A stretch of DNA of 64,000 bases, from the NCBI GenBank assembly GCA_028869255.1, contig CP110972.1, forward strand, positions 377,001 through 441,000. The letters run 5' to 3'. Shown here piece by piece: positions 47,433-56,317 of this stretch. The notes beneath the pieces were generated by a model. It saw only the letters and a program-made list of their open reading frames with translations, was not told the origin of the DNA and ran no database searches. How positions within the stretch are numbered: position 1 is the stretch's first letter; the number at the start of each line of letters is the position of its first letter. Both the position numbers and the translations under genes were made by a program. This DNA comes from Pseudomonas poae. GTDB taxonomy: Bacteria; Pseudomonadota; Gammaproteobacteria; Pseudomonadales; Pseudomonadaceae.

Positions 47433-47586
47433 TGGCCTTGCATAGCGCCAAGCCGTGTCTATGCTCACTCAGAACCGTTGATGACGCTTGGCATGTAAAG
47501 CGATTTGGATGGTTGTTTCCAGCAGTAGCCAACTGAAGAATGGAATGCGCCGTTGCAGGCGCCAGGAAATCAAGGGTGATCTGACC

Positions 47587-48905
47587 ATGTTCAACCTCCA
47601 CCATAAATCCGACCTGCTTGAAATCCAGCGTTTCTCCTGTGCCCTCACCGAATCCAACGCCAAACTTGCCGCCATCAGCCGCTCCATGGCCATGATCGAG
47701 TTCGACCGCGATGGCGTGATCCTCGATGCCAACGACAACTTCTGCCAAACCATGGGCTACAGCGCCGACGAAATTCGCGGCAAACATCACCGTGTTTTTT
47801 GCGACGAGGCCTACGCTCAAACCGAAGCCTACGCCAAGCTCTGGCGCGACCTGGCGCGGGGCGAAGCCCTGAGTGGCACCTTTATGCGCCTGAACAAACA
47901 TGGCCAGCAGGTGTGGCTCGAAGCCAGCTACATGCCGGTGCTGGACAGCGACAATCACGTACAGAGCGTGATCAAAGTAGCGTCGGATATTTCCGCACGG
48001 GTGCACCACGAACATGAAAACCAAAGCCTGATCGACGCGATCAGCCGCTCCATGGCAGTGATCGAATTCACCCCCAGGGCCAGATCCTCAATGCCAACGA
48101 CAACTTTCTGAAGACGGTGGGTTACTCCCTCGATGAAATCGTCGGCCAGCACCACAGCCTGTTCTGCCATCGCAGCGAGGTGGAGTCGCCGGGCTACAAG
48201 GCATTCTGGGGCTCCCTCAACCGTGGCGAATACCACTCGCACCGTTTTGAGCGCAAAAACAAATACGGCAAAACCCTGTTTCTGGAAGCTTCCTACAACC
48301 CGATTTTCGATGCCAACGGGCGCCTGTACAAAGTGGTGAAATTCGCCAGCGACATCACCGACCAAGTCACCACCCTGCGCACCGCCGCCGATTCGGCCCA
48401 CGCCACCTCGGTGCAAAACGACGTCTGCGCCCGCAAGGGCTCGGAGGTGGTGCAGCAAACGGTGCAGATCATCGAGGAAATTTCCCACGATCTGAACCAG
48501 GCGGCGCAGAGCATCGATGCGGTGAGCAAACAGTCGGACATCATCGGCGCCATTGTGCAGACCATCCGCAGCATTGCCGAGCAGACCAATATGCTCGCGC
48601 TCAACGCAGCGATTGAAGCGGCACGGGCGGGTGAGCACGGGCGCGGGTTTGCGGTAGTCGCCGATGAAGTGCGCAGCCTGGCGGCCAGGACCAGCCAGGC
48701 GACCGTGGAGATTGTGGATGTGGTGCGCAAGAACCACGACTTGTCGCTGAGCGCGGTGTCGAGCATGCAGTCGAGCTTGAGCCGCACGGGGCTGGGAGTG
48801 GAACTGGCGAACGAGGCGGGGCAGGTGATCCTGGAGATTCAGGAAGGCTCACGGCATGTGGTGGATGCGATCAGTCAGTTCAACTCGACGTTGCAGTTGC
48901 AGTAA
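47587..48905 (+). pseudogene. PAS-PAS methyl-accepting chemoreceptor with one frameshift
   Basis: Two frames together encode a soluble Aer/BdlA-like chemoreceptor of about 440 residues. There is a PAS domain (about 30-140, ending VIKVASDIS), a second PAS (SMAVIEFTP onward, then [13 protein letters not shown], ending VKFASDIT), and a truncated-looking MCP signalling domain with the hairpin [20 protein letters not shown] and [15 protein letters not shown]. No TM segment is present. The frame breaks in a C-run at 48071-48075 where six Cs would restore [20 protein letters not shown]. Read as given, only the first PAS and part of the second would be made. The start is ATG at 47587 after AAGGGTGAT. 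Confidence 0.85.
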
Positions 48906-48930
48906 CTTATCTGGAAAACGCTGAAATCCA

Positions 48931-49022
48931 ATGTGGGAGGGGGCTTGCTCCCGAAGGCGGTGGATCAGTCACCTACTGCAGTGACTGACACTCTGTCTTC
49001 GGGAGCAAGCCCCCTCCCACAT
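48931..49022. repeat. REP-type inverted repeat, GGGGGCTTGCTCCCGAAG subtype
   Basis: ATGTGGGAGGGGGCTTGCTC on the left pairs with GAGCAAGCCCCCTCCCACAT on the right, with arms continuing into CCGAAGGCGG and CTTCGG. It lies between the convergent chemoreceptor and hypothetical genes. Confidence 0.9.
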
Positions 49023-49038
49023 TTTATCCCCTCGTGGC

Positions 49039-49533
49039 TTAGATCGCCGCCAGGGTTTCTTTCAACGTCTGTGCCTGCGGGTCAGCGGTTTTCGCCGCGA
49101 CCTGCTGCTCTTGCTGCTGTTTCAGGCGCTCGGCTACTTGCTTGGAAATGGCATCCTGTTTTTCCTGCGACATATTCTGCACGTCCGCTTCGGTCAAACC
49201 CTGCTCCTTGAGCAATTGCTCACGGATCCGTTCGGCCGGGGATTTGCTCATGTAATCCGTGAACTCCGAACGCGCACCGGACGTAGCGCTGGTGGCCGGC
49301 ACGTCGGTGGCCGAGGTCTGCAACTGCACGCGGGTCTTGGCAAAGGCTTCGTCGATGCGGTCGACGGCCTTGTCCAGGTCCTTCTGCGCGGCCGGTACGG
49401 TCACGCTTTGCTGCGCCGCTTGCAGGGCACCGCTGTACAGCGTGCTGGCGGCGGCGTTGGCGGGGTCCATGTCGGGTCGCTTGAGCTGTTGAACGGTGGC
49501 CACGGCCTGAGTGTTGTTAGTGCTGAGCAGCAT
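49039..49533 (-). CDS. Conserved hypothetical Pseudomonas protein, Gln/Ala-rich helical
   Basis: A 164-residue soluble protein starting MLLSTNNTQAVATVQQLKRP. It is rich in Ala, Gln, Lys and Thr, with predicted helices such as QKDLDKAVDRIDEAFAK, SPAERIREQLLKEQGLTEAD and ISKQVAERLKQQQEQQ. No signal peptide, membrane segment or catalytic motif is seen. AGGTGA precedes the ATG. Function unknown; proteins of this pattern occur widely in Pseudomonas. A palindrome (CCGGGTA-GGCGA-TACCCGG, 49585-49603) lies in its leader. Confidence 0.75.
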   Translation of the reverse strand: MLLSTNNTQAVATVQQLKRPDMDPANAAASTLYSGALQAAQQSVTVPAAQKDLDKAVDRIDEAFAKTRVQLQTSATDVPATSATSGARSEFTDYMSKSPAERIREQLLKEQGLTEADVQNMSQEKQDAISKQVAERLKQQQEQQVAAKTADPQAQTLKETLAAI

Positions 49534-49666
49534 AATCGGTCACCTGTGCAAATGTACGATGCGACAGCTGCAGCAAGTAGCGTGCCGGGTAGGCGATACC
49601 CGGTTTTATTGAGGATGCCGTGGCCGTTGCGGCAATAGTTGTCCCGCAAGCGGCCAACCGTTGCCG

Positions 49667-51076
49667 TCAGTGGGCGATATTTTCCAGCGCCAGGTTACGC
49701 GTACGCGGCCCGAACCAGCTGATGGTGATCATCACGATCAACATGCTGCTGGCAATAAACGCCAGCACCCCCGGTGTGCCGAGGTGCTCGAGGATAAAGC
49801 CGATCAACAAACTGCTGAACACCGTGGACAGGCGGCTGAACGAATAACAGAACCCCACCGCCCGCGCACGGATATTGGTCGGGAACAGTTCGCTCTGGTA
49901 CGAGTGGTAACTGAAGCTCAGCCAGGCATTGCAGAAGGTGATCATCACCCCGCAGATCACCAGCCCGACCGCCGTGGTCTGCAAGGCGAACAGGCTGCCG
50001 AAGATCACCGCGCCCAGTGCCGAACCGACAATCTGCCATTTGTTTTCAAAGCGGTTGGCCACCTTCACAAACAGCAACGGCCCCAGTGGGTAGGCGAGGG
50101 TGATGATAAAGGCGTACAGCAAACTGTGGGTCACGCTCACGCCCTGGCCCGACAGCAGCGCCGGCAGCCAATTGCCGAAGCCGAAAAAGCCGATGGCCTG
50201 GAACACATGGAACACAATCAGCATCAAGGCGCGGCGGCGGTACGGCGGTTGCCAGATATCGGCAAAACGACCATTGCCTTGCACGCTGATGGCTTCGGGT
50301 TGTGGCTCATCCAGCGGCTTGCCGTGGTCTTTTTGGCAGCGCGCTTCCAGGCTGTCCATGATGGCTCCGGCTTCGTCAAAGCGGCCTTTCTGCGCCAGCC
50401 AGCGCGGTGATTCCGGCAGACGCTTGCGCAGTTGCCAGATAAACAGCGCAAACACGGCACTGCTGAGCACCACCCAGCGCCAGCCGGAGACCCCGAACGG
50501 GGCCTGGGGCACCAGCCACCACGACATCAACGCCACCGCCGGCACCGACAGAAACTGGATGAAAAACGCAAAGGCAAACGCCGAGCTGCGCATGCGTTTG
50601 GGCACCAGTTCCGAGAGGTAGGCGTCGATGGTCACCAACTCGATGCCCAGGCCGATGCCCACCAGAAAGCGCATGCAGATAATGCCCAGCGCAGACGTCT
50701 GAATGCCCATCAGCACGGTGGCGACGGTGTACCAGATCAACGCAAAGGTGAAGATCGCCCGGCGCCCGAAGCGGTCGGCAATCGGGCTGAGCAGGCTGGC
50801 GCCGAGGAACAGCCCCAGAAAGGTCGCCGAGGCAAATGCCGCTTGATCCGAGAAGCCGAACACACCCTCGCTGCCGGTGTGGAAGATCCCATCACTGATC
50901 AAGCCGGGGCTGATATAGGCGGTCTGGAACAGGTCATACAGCTCAAAAAAACCACCGATCGACAGCAATGCCACCAGGCGCCAGACGGTGGCGACGGCGG
51001 GCAGGCGGTCAATGCGTGCGCTGATATGGGCGGCACGGATCGGGTCGATACCGTCTGTGCTGGAAAGTGCGGGCAT
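49667..51076 (-). CDS. MFS transporter (sugar/organic-acid porter type)
   Basis: A 469-residue major facilitator protein with 12 predicted TM segments. The loop 2-3 motif reads SPIADRFGRRAIF, a variant of the MFS G-x-x-x-D-R-x-G-R-R signature, and FLVGIGLGIELVTIDAYLSE matches the sugar-porter/aromatic-acid group. It would import or export a small organic compound by proton symport. Its start lies 9 bp after the dehydrogenase stop, in a three-gene minus-strand operon with the dehydrogenase and a GST. The substrate is unknown; context hints at a compound oxidised by the dehydrogenase. Confidence 0.88.
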   Translation of the reverse strand: MPALSSTDGIDPIRAAHISARIDRLPAVATVWRLVALLSIGGFFELYDLFQTAYISPGLISDGIFHTGSEGVFGFSDQAAFASATFLGLFLGASLLSPIADRFGRRAIFTFALIWYTVATVLMGIQTSALGIICMRFLVGIGLGIELVTIDAYLSELVPKRMRSSAFAFAFFIQFLSVPAVALMSWWLVPQAPFGVSGWRWVVLSSAVFALFIWQLRKRLPESPRWLAQKGRFDEAGAIMDSLEARCQKDHGKPLDEPQPEAISVQGNGRFADIWQPPYRRRALMLIVFHVFQAIGFFGFGNWLPALLSGQGVSVTHSLLYAFIITLAYPLGPLLFVKVANRFENKWQIVGSALGAVIFGSLFALQTTAVGLVICGVMITFCNAWLSFSYHSYQSELFPTNIRARAVGFCYSFSRLSTVFSSLLIGFILEHLGTPGVLAFIASSMLIVMITISWFGPRTRNLALENIAH

Positions 51077-51085
51077 AGTGAGAAC

Positions 51086-51823
51086 TCAGTCAGTAATCGG
51101 AATATCGAATTCCCGGAACGCATCGTCGACCGGATGGTAACCCAACACCCGTGTGGTTTCGCTGAGGTCCAGGCGTTTGAAGCGGTTATTGGAAATGCCG
51201 TGGGCGATCAAGTGCTTCACGCCTTCGGCCTCCACCGAACGTTGCAGCAAGTGCACGGCATCCCGTGGGCTGAGCCAGGCGCTGAGGTCGCGGGCGTTGT
51301 TCAGGTCGTGGGTTTCGGGGAATTCGAAGGCGCCGATGCGCAGGGCAATCGTCGACAGTGGCGTCTTGGCGGCGTAATAGCCACACAGTGCCTCGCCGTA
51401 GCATTTGCTCACGCCATACAGGTTGGCGGGCATCACCTGCATGCCGGGCGTGATCTGGCGGTCTACCGGGTAGCCTTCGATGGTTTGCGCGCTGCTGGCG
51501 AACACCAGGCGTTTAACCCCGGCGGCCACGGCCGCTTCGAACAGGTAGGTGGTGGCGAGGATATTGTTCGGTAGCAAATCATCGAACGAGGCACTGGCGT
51601 GGGGGATGCCCGACAGGTGCACGATCACGTCGATGCCATCGAGCAAGGCGCTGAGGCTGGAGTTGTCGCTGAGGTCGGCGTGTACAAAACGGTGCTCGCC
51701 CGGGGCGAAATCCGGCGCGATGCGGTCGGTGAGGGTAAAGCGGTAGCGGTCTTTCGAGGCGTCGAAAAACGTCTTGCCGATTCTGCCGCAGGCGCCGGTC
51801 AGCAGTAGGTTGAGTCCTTTCAC
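51086..51823 (-). CDS. NAD(P)-dependent dehydrogenase, uronate dehydrogenase-like
   Basis: A 245-residue extended-SDR protein. The Rossmann motif is TGACGRIGKTF near residues 9-19; the VHLSGIPH, FASSAQTIEGYP and YGVSKCYGEAL segments give the Ser/Tyr/Lys catalytic set. The pattern resembles uronate dehydrogenase (Udh), which oxidises galacturonate or glucuronate to the lactone, but the substrate here is not proven. The start is GTG at 51823 with AAGGA 8 nt upstream. It lies 15 bp after the GST gene and 9 bp before the MFS gene. Confidence 0.82.
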   Translation of the reverse strand: MKGLNLLLTGACGRIGKTFFDASKDRYRFTLTDRIAPDFAPGEHRFVHADLSDNSSLSALLDGIDVIVHLSGIPHASASFDDLLPNNILATTYLFEAAVAAGVKRLVFASSAQTIEGYPVDRQITPGMQVMPANLYGVSKCYGEALCGYYAAKTPLSTIALRIGAFEFPETHDLNNARDLSAWLSPRDAVHLLQRSVEAEGVKHLIAHGISNNRFKRLDLSETTRVLGYHPVDDAFREFDIPITD

Positions 51824-51838
51824 GGTGCAGTCCTTGTT

Positions 51839-52471
51839 TTAGTTATGGCCGTCGAGGGCGAAGAGTTTGAAACCCTGGCGCTGGCTGAGGCGTTGGTAAT
51901 ACGCCGCAATGGCCGGGTAGGGCGGGCGCTGCATGGGCGTCATCTGCCAGCGGTGTACCGAGAGCCCGATCATGATATCGGCGAGGCTGAATTCATCTCC
52001 GGCCACATAAGCGCCAGTTTTCGCCAGTTGCTGTTCCAGCAGGCCCATCTTGTCATTCCAGCGCTGCACGGCGGCGGCGATTTGCGTGGCGTCGAGGCCG
52101 TCGGGGTTGTTGCGCACCAGGGCGCTGAAGGCGTCACTCCAGGCGCGGTTGAGTTCCACCGCTTGCCAGTCCACCCATTGCTCGACGCGCGCCCGTGGTG
52201 CGGGTTCGGCGGGAAGCAGGTCGGTGCGCTGGTACAGGCCGATCAGGTAGCGGCAGATGGTGTTGGATTCCCATAGCACGCCATGGTCGTCGATCAGCAC
52301 CGGCACCTGGGCATTGGGGTTCAGGGCGAGGAATTCGGCGGACTGGGTGGGCTTGAAACCGATGCCCCAGTCTTCGCGCACGTAGTCGATGCCCAGTTCC
52401 TGGCAAGTCCAAAGCACTTTGCGCACGTTGATGGAGGAGGTGCGGCCCAAGATTTTCAGTGAGTGTCCCAT
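51839..52471 (-). CDS. Glutathione S-transferase family protein
   Basis: A 210-residue GST. The N-terminal thioredoxin fold begins MGHSLKILGRTSSINVRKVL, with Ser residues in the active-site loop, and contains the cis-Pro region NAQVPVLIDDHG and WESNTICRYLIGLY. A C-terminal helical domain includes YVAGDEFSLADIMIGLSVHR. The ATG at 52471 has AGGGAAG upstream; the open frame extends to 52615 but is not credible beyond it. It heads the GST-dehydrogenase-MFS operon, which may handle an aromatic or sugar-derived substrate. Confidence 0.9.
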   Translation of the reverse strand: MGHSLKILGRTSSINVRKVLWTCQELGIDYVREDWGIGFKPTQSAEFLALNPNAQVPVLIDDHGVLWESNTICRYLIGLYQRTDLLPAEPAPRARVEQWVDWQAVELNRAWSDAFSALVRNNPDGLDATQIAAAVQRWNDKMGLLEQQLAKTGAYVAGDEFSLADIMIGLSVHRWQMTPMQRPPYPAIAAYYQRLSQRQGFKLFALDGHN

Positions 52472-52592
52472 CGTGCTTCCCTGGCAGTGGAAAGCAACCA
52501 ATCTAGCAGGTGCCAGCAACACGATGAAACGAATTGTCAACGATGCTTCCAGCGAGTAAGGCAGTGGGCCTGCCACACCTGCAGCGCAGCCT

Positions 52593-52835
52593 TTAAACCT
52601 CTGTTCGTTCCCCATGGCTGATCATCCAGCGCAGCATGCTGGCCAAGGGGATTCGATGATGCTGCACCGAGCACCAGGCGCTGGCTTCGTCGCCGTACAA
52701 CTCCACGTAGCGACTGAGGGTGACGTGGCGGCCGTCATCCTCCACCGACAGTTCGATTTCTCGGCAATGCAGCAACGCCGGGCTGGACCTGCGCGTTCTT
52801 CGGTGCAGCACCAGAGTCTGGTTTCTACTCGCCAT
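52593..52835 (-). CDS. Small hypothetical protein overlapping mlaA
   Basis: An 80-residue protein beginning MASRNQTLVLHRRTRRSSPA, with CREIELSVEDDGRHVTLSRY and a C-terminal LRWMISHGERTEV. AAGGTGAG precedes the ATG at 52835, which lies inside the end of mlaA (stop at 52825), so translation is coupled. No motif is recognised. In P. aeruginosa a small hypothetical gene also follows vacJ/mlaA, so it may be a conserved partner of unknown function. Confidence 0.72.
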   Translation of the reverse strand: MASRNQTLVLHRRTRRSSPALLHCREIELSVEDDGRHVTLSRYVELYGDEASAWCSVQHHRIPLASMLRWMISHGERTEV

Positions 52836-53622
52836 GTTGCTCACCTTTGACGCACACCGAAGGGTAGGCCGCGACCCGGCCGGCCTTGCCTTCGAGCACG
52901 AAATCAGCCCGTCGCTCGGCAGTGCTGTCGCGCAGTGCCCGGTAATAATCCGGCTGTTGACGCAATTGCTCGGTAAACGGCAAGGCTTCGGCGCGGCCAT
53001 CGACGATGCCGCCAACGGTGCTGACGGTGCCCAGGGTCTCGACGGTATCGCTGTTGCTGCCCAGGGGGTTGATCGCAAAGCTCAGCACTTTGCCGGTGGC
53101 ATCACGCAGGTTGCCGGTGCCCAGCAACGGCAGTTCAACGATAGGACCGTTTGCGATATTCCATACGCCAAAGGTCTGGCCGAAGTCAGCCTTGTGCCGC
53201 TCGATACCCATCTTGCCCGACACATCGATCAACCCGACAATCCCCACCGTGGTGTTAATCACGAAGCGGCCGAAGGTGGTGACGGAGCGCTCACCATTGC
53301 CCTGCAGCAGGTCATTGATAAACACCTTGGGTTCGCCGAAGTTGGCGACGAAGTTATGCACGCCCGCCTGCAAGAACCCAGGCAAATGCCGGTAACCGCG
53401 TGCCACCGGGGCCAGGGCGTAATCATCCACCGTGCGATTGAAGGCGAAGACCCCGCGATTGAGCGGCTCTGCCGGGTCATGAACCGTATCGCCGAGGCGG
53501 TCACAGGGGGAGGGCAGTGGTTCAGGCGCGCTCGCGCAGCCACTGGCGAGTACAACGACAAAACCGACAATGGCGGAGCGTACAACAGGCGTGGCGCGTT
53601 TGATGGTTAGCATGCAGGGCAT
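52825..53622 (-). CDS. mlaA: Phospholipid-binding lipoprotein MlaA (VacJ)
   Basis: A 265-residue outer-membrane lipoprotein of the Mla system, which removes misplaced phospholipids from the outer leaflet. A lipoprotein signal with lipobox LASGC is near residues 25-29. The VacJ signature DPAEPLNRGVFAFNRTVDD is followed by FINDLLQGN and TTVGIVGLIDVSGKMGI. The ATG at 53622 is used; an ATG three codons later is possible. It overlaps the following small gene by 11 bp. mlaFEDCB genes are not in this window, as is normal for Pseudomonas. Confidence 0.93.
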   Translation of the reverse strand: MPCMLTIKRATPVVRSAIVGFVVVLASGCASAPEPLPSPCDRLGDTVHDPAEPLNRGVFAFNRTVDDYALAPVARGYRHLPGFLQAGVHNFVANFGEPKVFINDLLQGNGERSVTTFGRFVINTTVGIVGLIDVSGKMGIERHKADFGQTFGVWNIANGPIVELPLLGTGNLRDATGKVLSFAINPLGSNSDTVETLGTVSTVGGIVDGRAEALPFTEQLRQQPDYYRALRDSTAERRADFVLEGKAGRVAAYPSVCVKGEQHGE

Positions 53623-53782
53623 CTCGACAAGGATTGGTGGCGATCCTGCCTGGGTTTTTTTGCCTGAAGATTTCCGCTTTATTGCCTGCCTGTCGCTTTA
53701 TTACCGAGTTGAAATATATGACGCAGCGCCAGGAATGATTTTAGATACGCACTTGCGAACCCATTGCGCCAGCGAGCCCACC

Positions 53783-54493
53783 GTGAGCCATCTATTACTG
53801 GTCGATGACGATATTGAAGTCCTCGCCCTGCTGCAGAAGTTCCTCGAACAGCACGGCTACAGCGTGGAAGTCGCCACCGATGGCCCGTCGCTGTGGCGAG
53901 CGCTGGAGCGGCGTTTGCCGGACCTGATCATCCTCGACGTCATGCTTCCCGGCGACAGCGGCCTGGTGCTCTGCCAGCAGCTGCGTGCCAGGCATGGCAT
54001 TGCGGTGATCATGCTCACGGCCATGGGCGAACTGAGCGATCGGGTGGTGGGCCTGGAGCTGGGCGCCGATGATTACCTGACCAAGCCTTTCGATGCACGG
54101 GAGTTATTGGCGCGGGTACGCGCAGTGCTCAGGCGTACCGCCGAGATTGCCGCCCCCGCGCAGGACTCATCACGCACAATCCTCGAGTTTGCAGACTGGC
54201 AGTTGGATATCACACGTCGCGAATTACGCTCGCCGGAAAAAGTCATGATTCCGCTGTCTACCGGGGAATTCGAGTTGCTGCTGGTATTCGCCGAGCACCC
54301 GCGCCGCATCCTTACTCGCCAGCAATTGCTCGATCTGGCGCGGGGTGAGTCTTACGACGCCTTTGATCGCAGCATTGATGTGCAAGTCAGCCGACTGCGC
54401 CGCAAGCTCGAAGCCGACATACACGCTGAGCCGATGATTCGGACCATCCGCAATGGCGGATATCTGTTCAGCCCGAGCGTGATCAAACGATGA
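53783..54493 (+). CDS. OmpR-family response regulator
   Basis: A 236-residue two-component regulator. The receiver domain (about 1-120) begins SHLLLVDDDIEVLALL, with the phosphorylated Asp in LIILDVMLPGDSG (near residue 53) and the conserved Lys in LTKPFDARELLARV. A C-terminal winged helix (about 135-235) has ELLLVFAEHPRRILTRQQLL and DVQVSRLRRKLE. The GTG at 53783 is chosen because the receiver begins there; upstream in-frame ATGs give a long unconserved extension. It overlaps the sensor kinase gene by 4 bp. Target genes are unknown. Confidence 0.9.
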   Translation: MSHLLLVDDDIEVLALLQKFLEQHGYSVEVATDGPSLWRALERRLPDLIILDVMLPGDSGLVLCQQLRARHGIAVIMLTAMGELSDRVVGLELGADDYLTKPFDARELLARVRAVLRRTAEIAAPAQDSSRTILEFADWQLDITRRELRSPEKVMIPLSTGEFELLLVFAEHPRRILTRQQLLDLARGESYDAFDRSIDVQVSRLRRKLEADIHAEPMIRTIRNGGYLFSPSVIKR

Positions 54494-55845
54494 ATGTGTT
54501 ATCCAGGCTACGCGCCCGATACCATCGCCCCCACGACACCGTGGCTCGCTGGATCGCCCTGACCACCATGGCGGCGATGTTGACGTCGCTGGGGCTCTAC
54601 AGCGTTTTCAGCCTGGTGGCCGGCGTATGGGCCCGACCGCCGATTCTCGAAACCGGCTTGATGGAACGGGTGGCGAGCATTTCCCGGATTATCAACGCAG
54701 CGCCTGTTCATCAGCGACACACGCTTACCCAGGCTGCCACCGACAAGGTCTTCAGCGTGCAGTGGTTGGCGCGCCGCGAAGATGCACATTTACCCGAGAT
54801 CAACGACCCGGGTTTCAACGATGGCCAAAAATTGCTGCGCGATCTGCTGGAGATGCCTGCCGCCTCCATCGAAGCCTACGAGCCGGATGATTGGGCCGCC
54901 GAACACGTCAAGCGCCCCTATACGTTGATGGTTCAGTTAACCGATGGGTCCTGGATGCAGTTCTCGGTGCCCACCCGCAGATGGGGGCTGGACCCGTTCA
55001 AGCGCAACCTGATCGTGATCGTGCTGGCACTGTTGTCGACGGTGGCTGTGGCGCTTATCGCGACCCGCCATCTGGCGACGCCGCTTGAACGCTTTGCCCA
55101 AGGGGCACGGCGCTTCGGCAAGGATTTCCGTGCACCGCCCATTCCTGTAGTCGGCCCTCACGAAATCCGCCAGGCGATCCTGGCCTTCAATGCCATGCAG
55201 GCGCAGATCCAGCATTTTCTGAATGACCGCACGCAAATGCTTGCCGCTATCTCCCACGATTTGCGCGCACCGCTCACCCGTATGCGGCTGCGAGGTGAGT
55301 TCATTGAGGATGCCGAACAGCAGAGCCGATTGTTCCGCGATGTTGATGAGATGCAGGCCATGGTCAACAGTGCGCTGAACTTCTTCCGGGATGACGCGAG
55401 GCTTGAACCGGCTACAGCGTTCGACCTGGCAGAATTGCTGCTGACGGTGGTCGATGACTTCAAGGATGCTGGCACCGAGGTTACCTATGAGGGCCCCGCC
55501 AGGTTGGTGTATGTCGGCCGCCCGATCGGCCTTAAACGTGCGCTGAGCAATCTGGTGGACAACGCCATCAAATACGGGAGCGAAGCGGGTGTTCGCTTGA
55601 CAGCCGAAGGTGATCGCGTGCAGATCCAGGTCGTTGATCGCGGGCCGGGCATTGCCAGCGAGTACCAGGAGCAGGTGTTTGCGCCGTTCTTTCGTATCGA
55701 GGGCTCACGCAACAAAAATACCGGCGGCGTTGGTTTGGGCCTACCCACGGCCCGGGCGACGGTGCTTGAGCACGGCGGCTCGCTGACATTACACAACCGC
55801 GCCGCTGATGGGCTGGAAGTGCGTGTGGTTTTGCCGATGAATTAA
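54490..55845 (+). CDS. Sensor histidine kinase (EnvZ-like)
   Basis: A 451-residue inner-membrane kinase. TM1 lies at about 20-45, a periplasmic sensing region at about 46-170, and TM2 at about 175-195, followed by a HAMP domain (ATRHLATPLERFAQGA). The H-box AISHDLRAPLTRMRLRGEF carries the phospho-accepting His near 257. The ATP-binding domain has LVDNAIKYGS (N box), VVDRGPGI (G1) and GVGLGLPTARATV (G2). It should phosphorylate the regulator encoded just upstream, whose stop overlaps its start. The stimulus is unknown. Confidence 0.92.
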   Translation: MNVLSRLRARYHRPHDTVARWIALTTMAAMLTSLGLYSVFSLVAGVWARPPILETGLMERVASISRIINAAPVHQRHTLTQAATDKVFSVQWLARREDAHLPEINDPGFNDGQKLLRDLLEMPAASIEAYEPDDWAAEHVKRPYTLMVQLTDGSWMQFSVPTRRWGLDPFKRNLIVIVLALLSTVAVALIATRHLATPLERFAQGARRFGKDFRAPPIPVVGPHEIRQAILAFNAMQAQIQHFLNDRTQMLAAISHDLRAPLTRMRLRGEFIEDAEQQSRLFRDVDEMQAMVNSALNFFRDDARLEPATAFDLAELLLTVVDDFKDAGTEVTYEGPARLVYVGRPIGLKRALSNLVDNAIKYGSEAGVRLTAEGDRVQIQVVDRGPGIASEYQEQVFAPFFRIEGSRNKNTGGVGLGLPTARATVLEHGGSLTLHNRAADGLEVRVVLPMN

Positions 55846-55898
55846 GTTGATCCGACGCCCTGTCGAGCAGACAAAAAGCCGGACCCTGTAGCGCTCCG

Positions 55899-56138
55899 TC
55901 AGCAGCGTGGGGTGTGCTGGTCCATGGCCTTGCCCACCAGCAACACACTCAGCTCACTCAACTGATGAATGGCCAGGGCGACATCGCGGTGCTTGCCGGT
56001 GAGGTCATCGGAGAGGTCAAGCAGCAAGGTGCTGACGGAACACACGGTTTCGTAGCTGTTGATCAGCAGGGTTTCGGTGGACACATCGGGGATAACGGTG
56101 AAGAGGGTGGTGGGTGGTGTATCGATTTCTTTGATCAT
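55899..56138 (-). CDS. DUF6124-like small Pseudomonas protein
   Basis: A 79-residue protein beginning MIKEIDTPPTTLFTVIPDVS, with TETLLINSYETVCSVSTLLL and HRDVALAIHQLSELSVLLVG. It matches the C-terminal half of small Pseudomonas DUF6124/DUF3077 proteins ('FTVxPDVxTETLLxxAxE...'). AGGAGC precedes the ATG. Function is unknown; paralogues are scattered in Pseudomonas genomes. It is shorter than usual, lacking the typical N-terminal 'ALDHYL' segment. It stands alone between the kinase and gntR. Confidence 0.7.
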   Translation of the reverse strand: MIKEIDTPPTTLFTVIPDVSTETLLINSYETVCSVSTLLLDLSDDLTGKHRDVALAIHQLSELSVLLVGKAMDQHTPRC

Positions 56139-56317
56139 TACCGTGCTCCTGGTCTAGAAAGTCCAAAAGTGGGCTACTAAACCCGATCACCGAGACATTC
56201 GGCGACCGGCAAACCTTAGAGAGCCCCACCCAAGGGCACAAGCCAGCGGATTCTGACGTAAGTGTAGGCAATGGAGGAGGCTGCTGACCTTGATGTCAGT
56301 CTGGTCCTACAGGCGTC

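Noticed and set aside
49585..49603. Hairpin CCGGGTA-GGCGA-TACCCGG as a terminator
   Set aside because: It has a T-run only on the plus strand, where no gene ends; on the minus strand it lies in the leader of the hypothetical gene.
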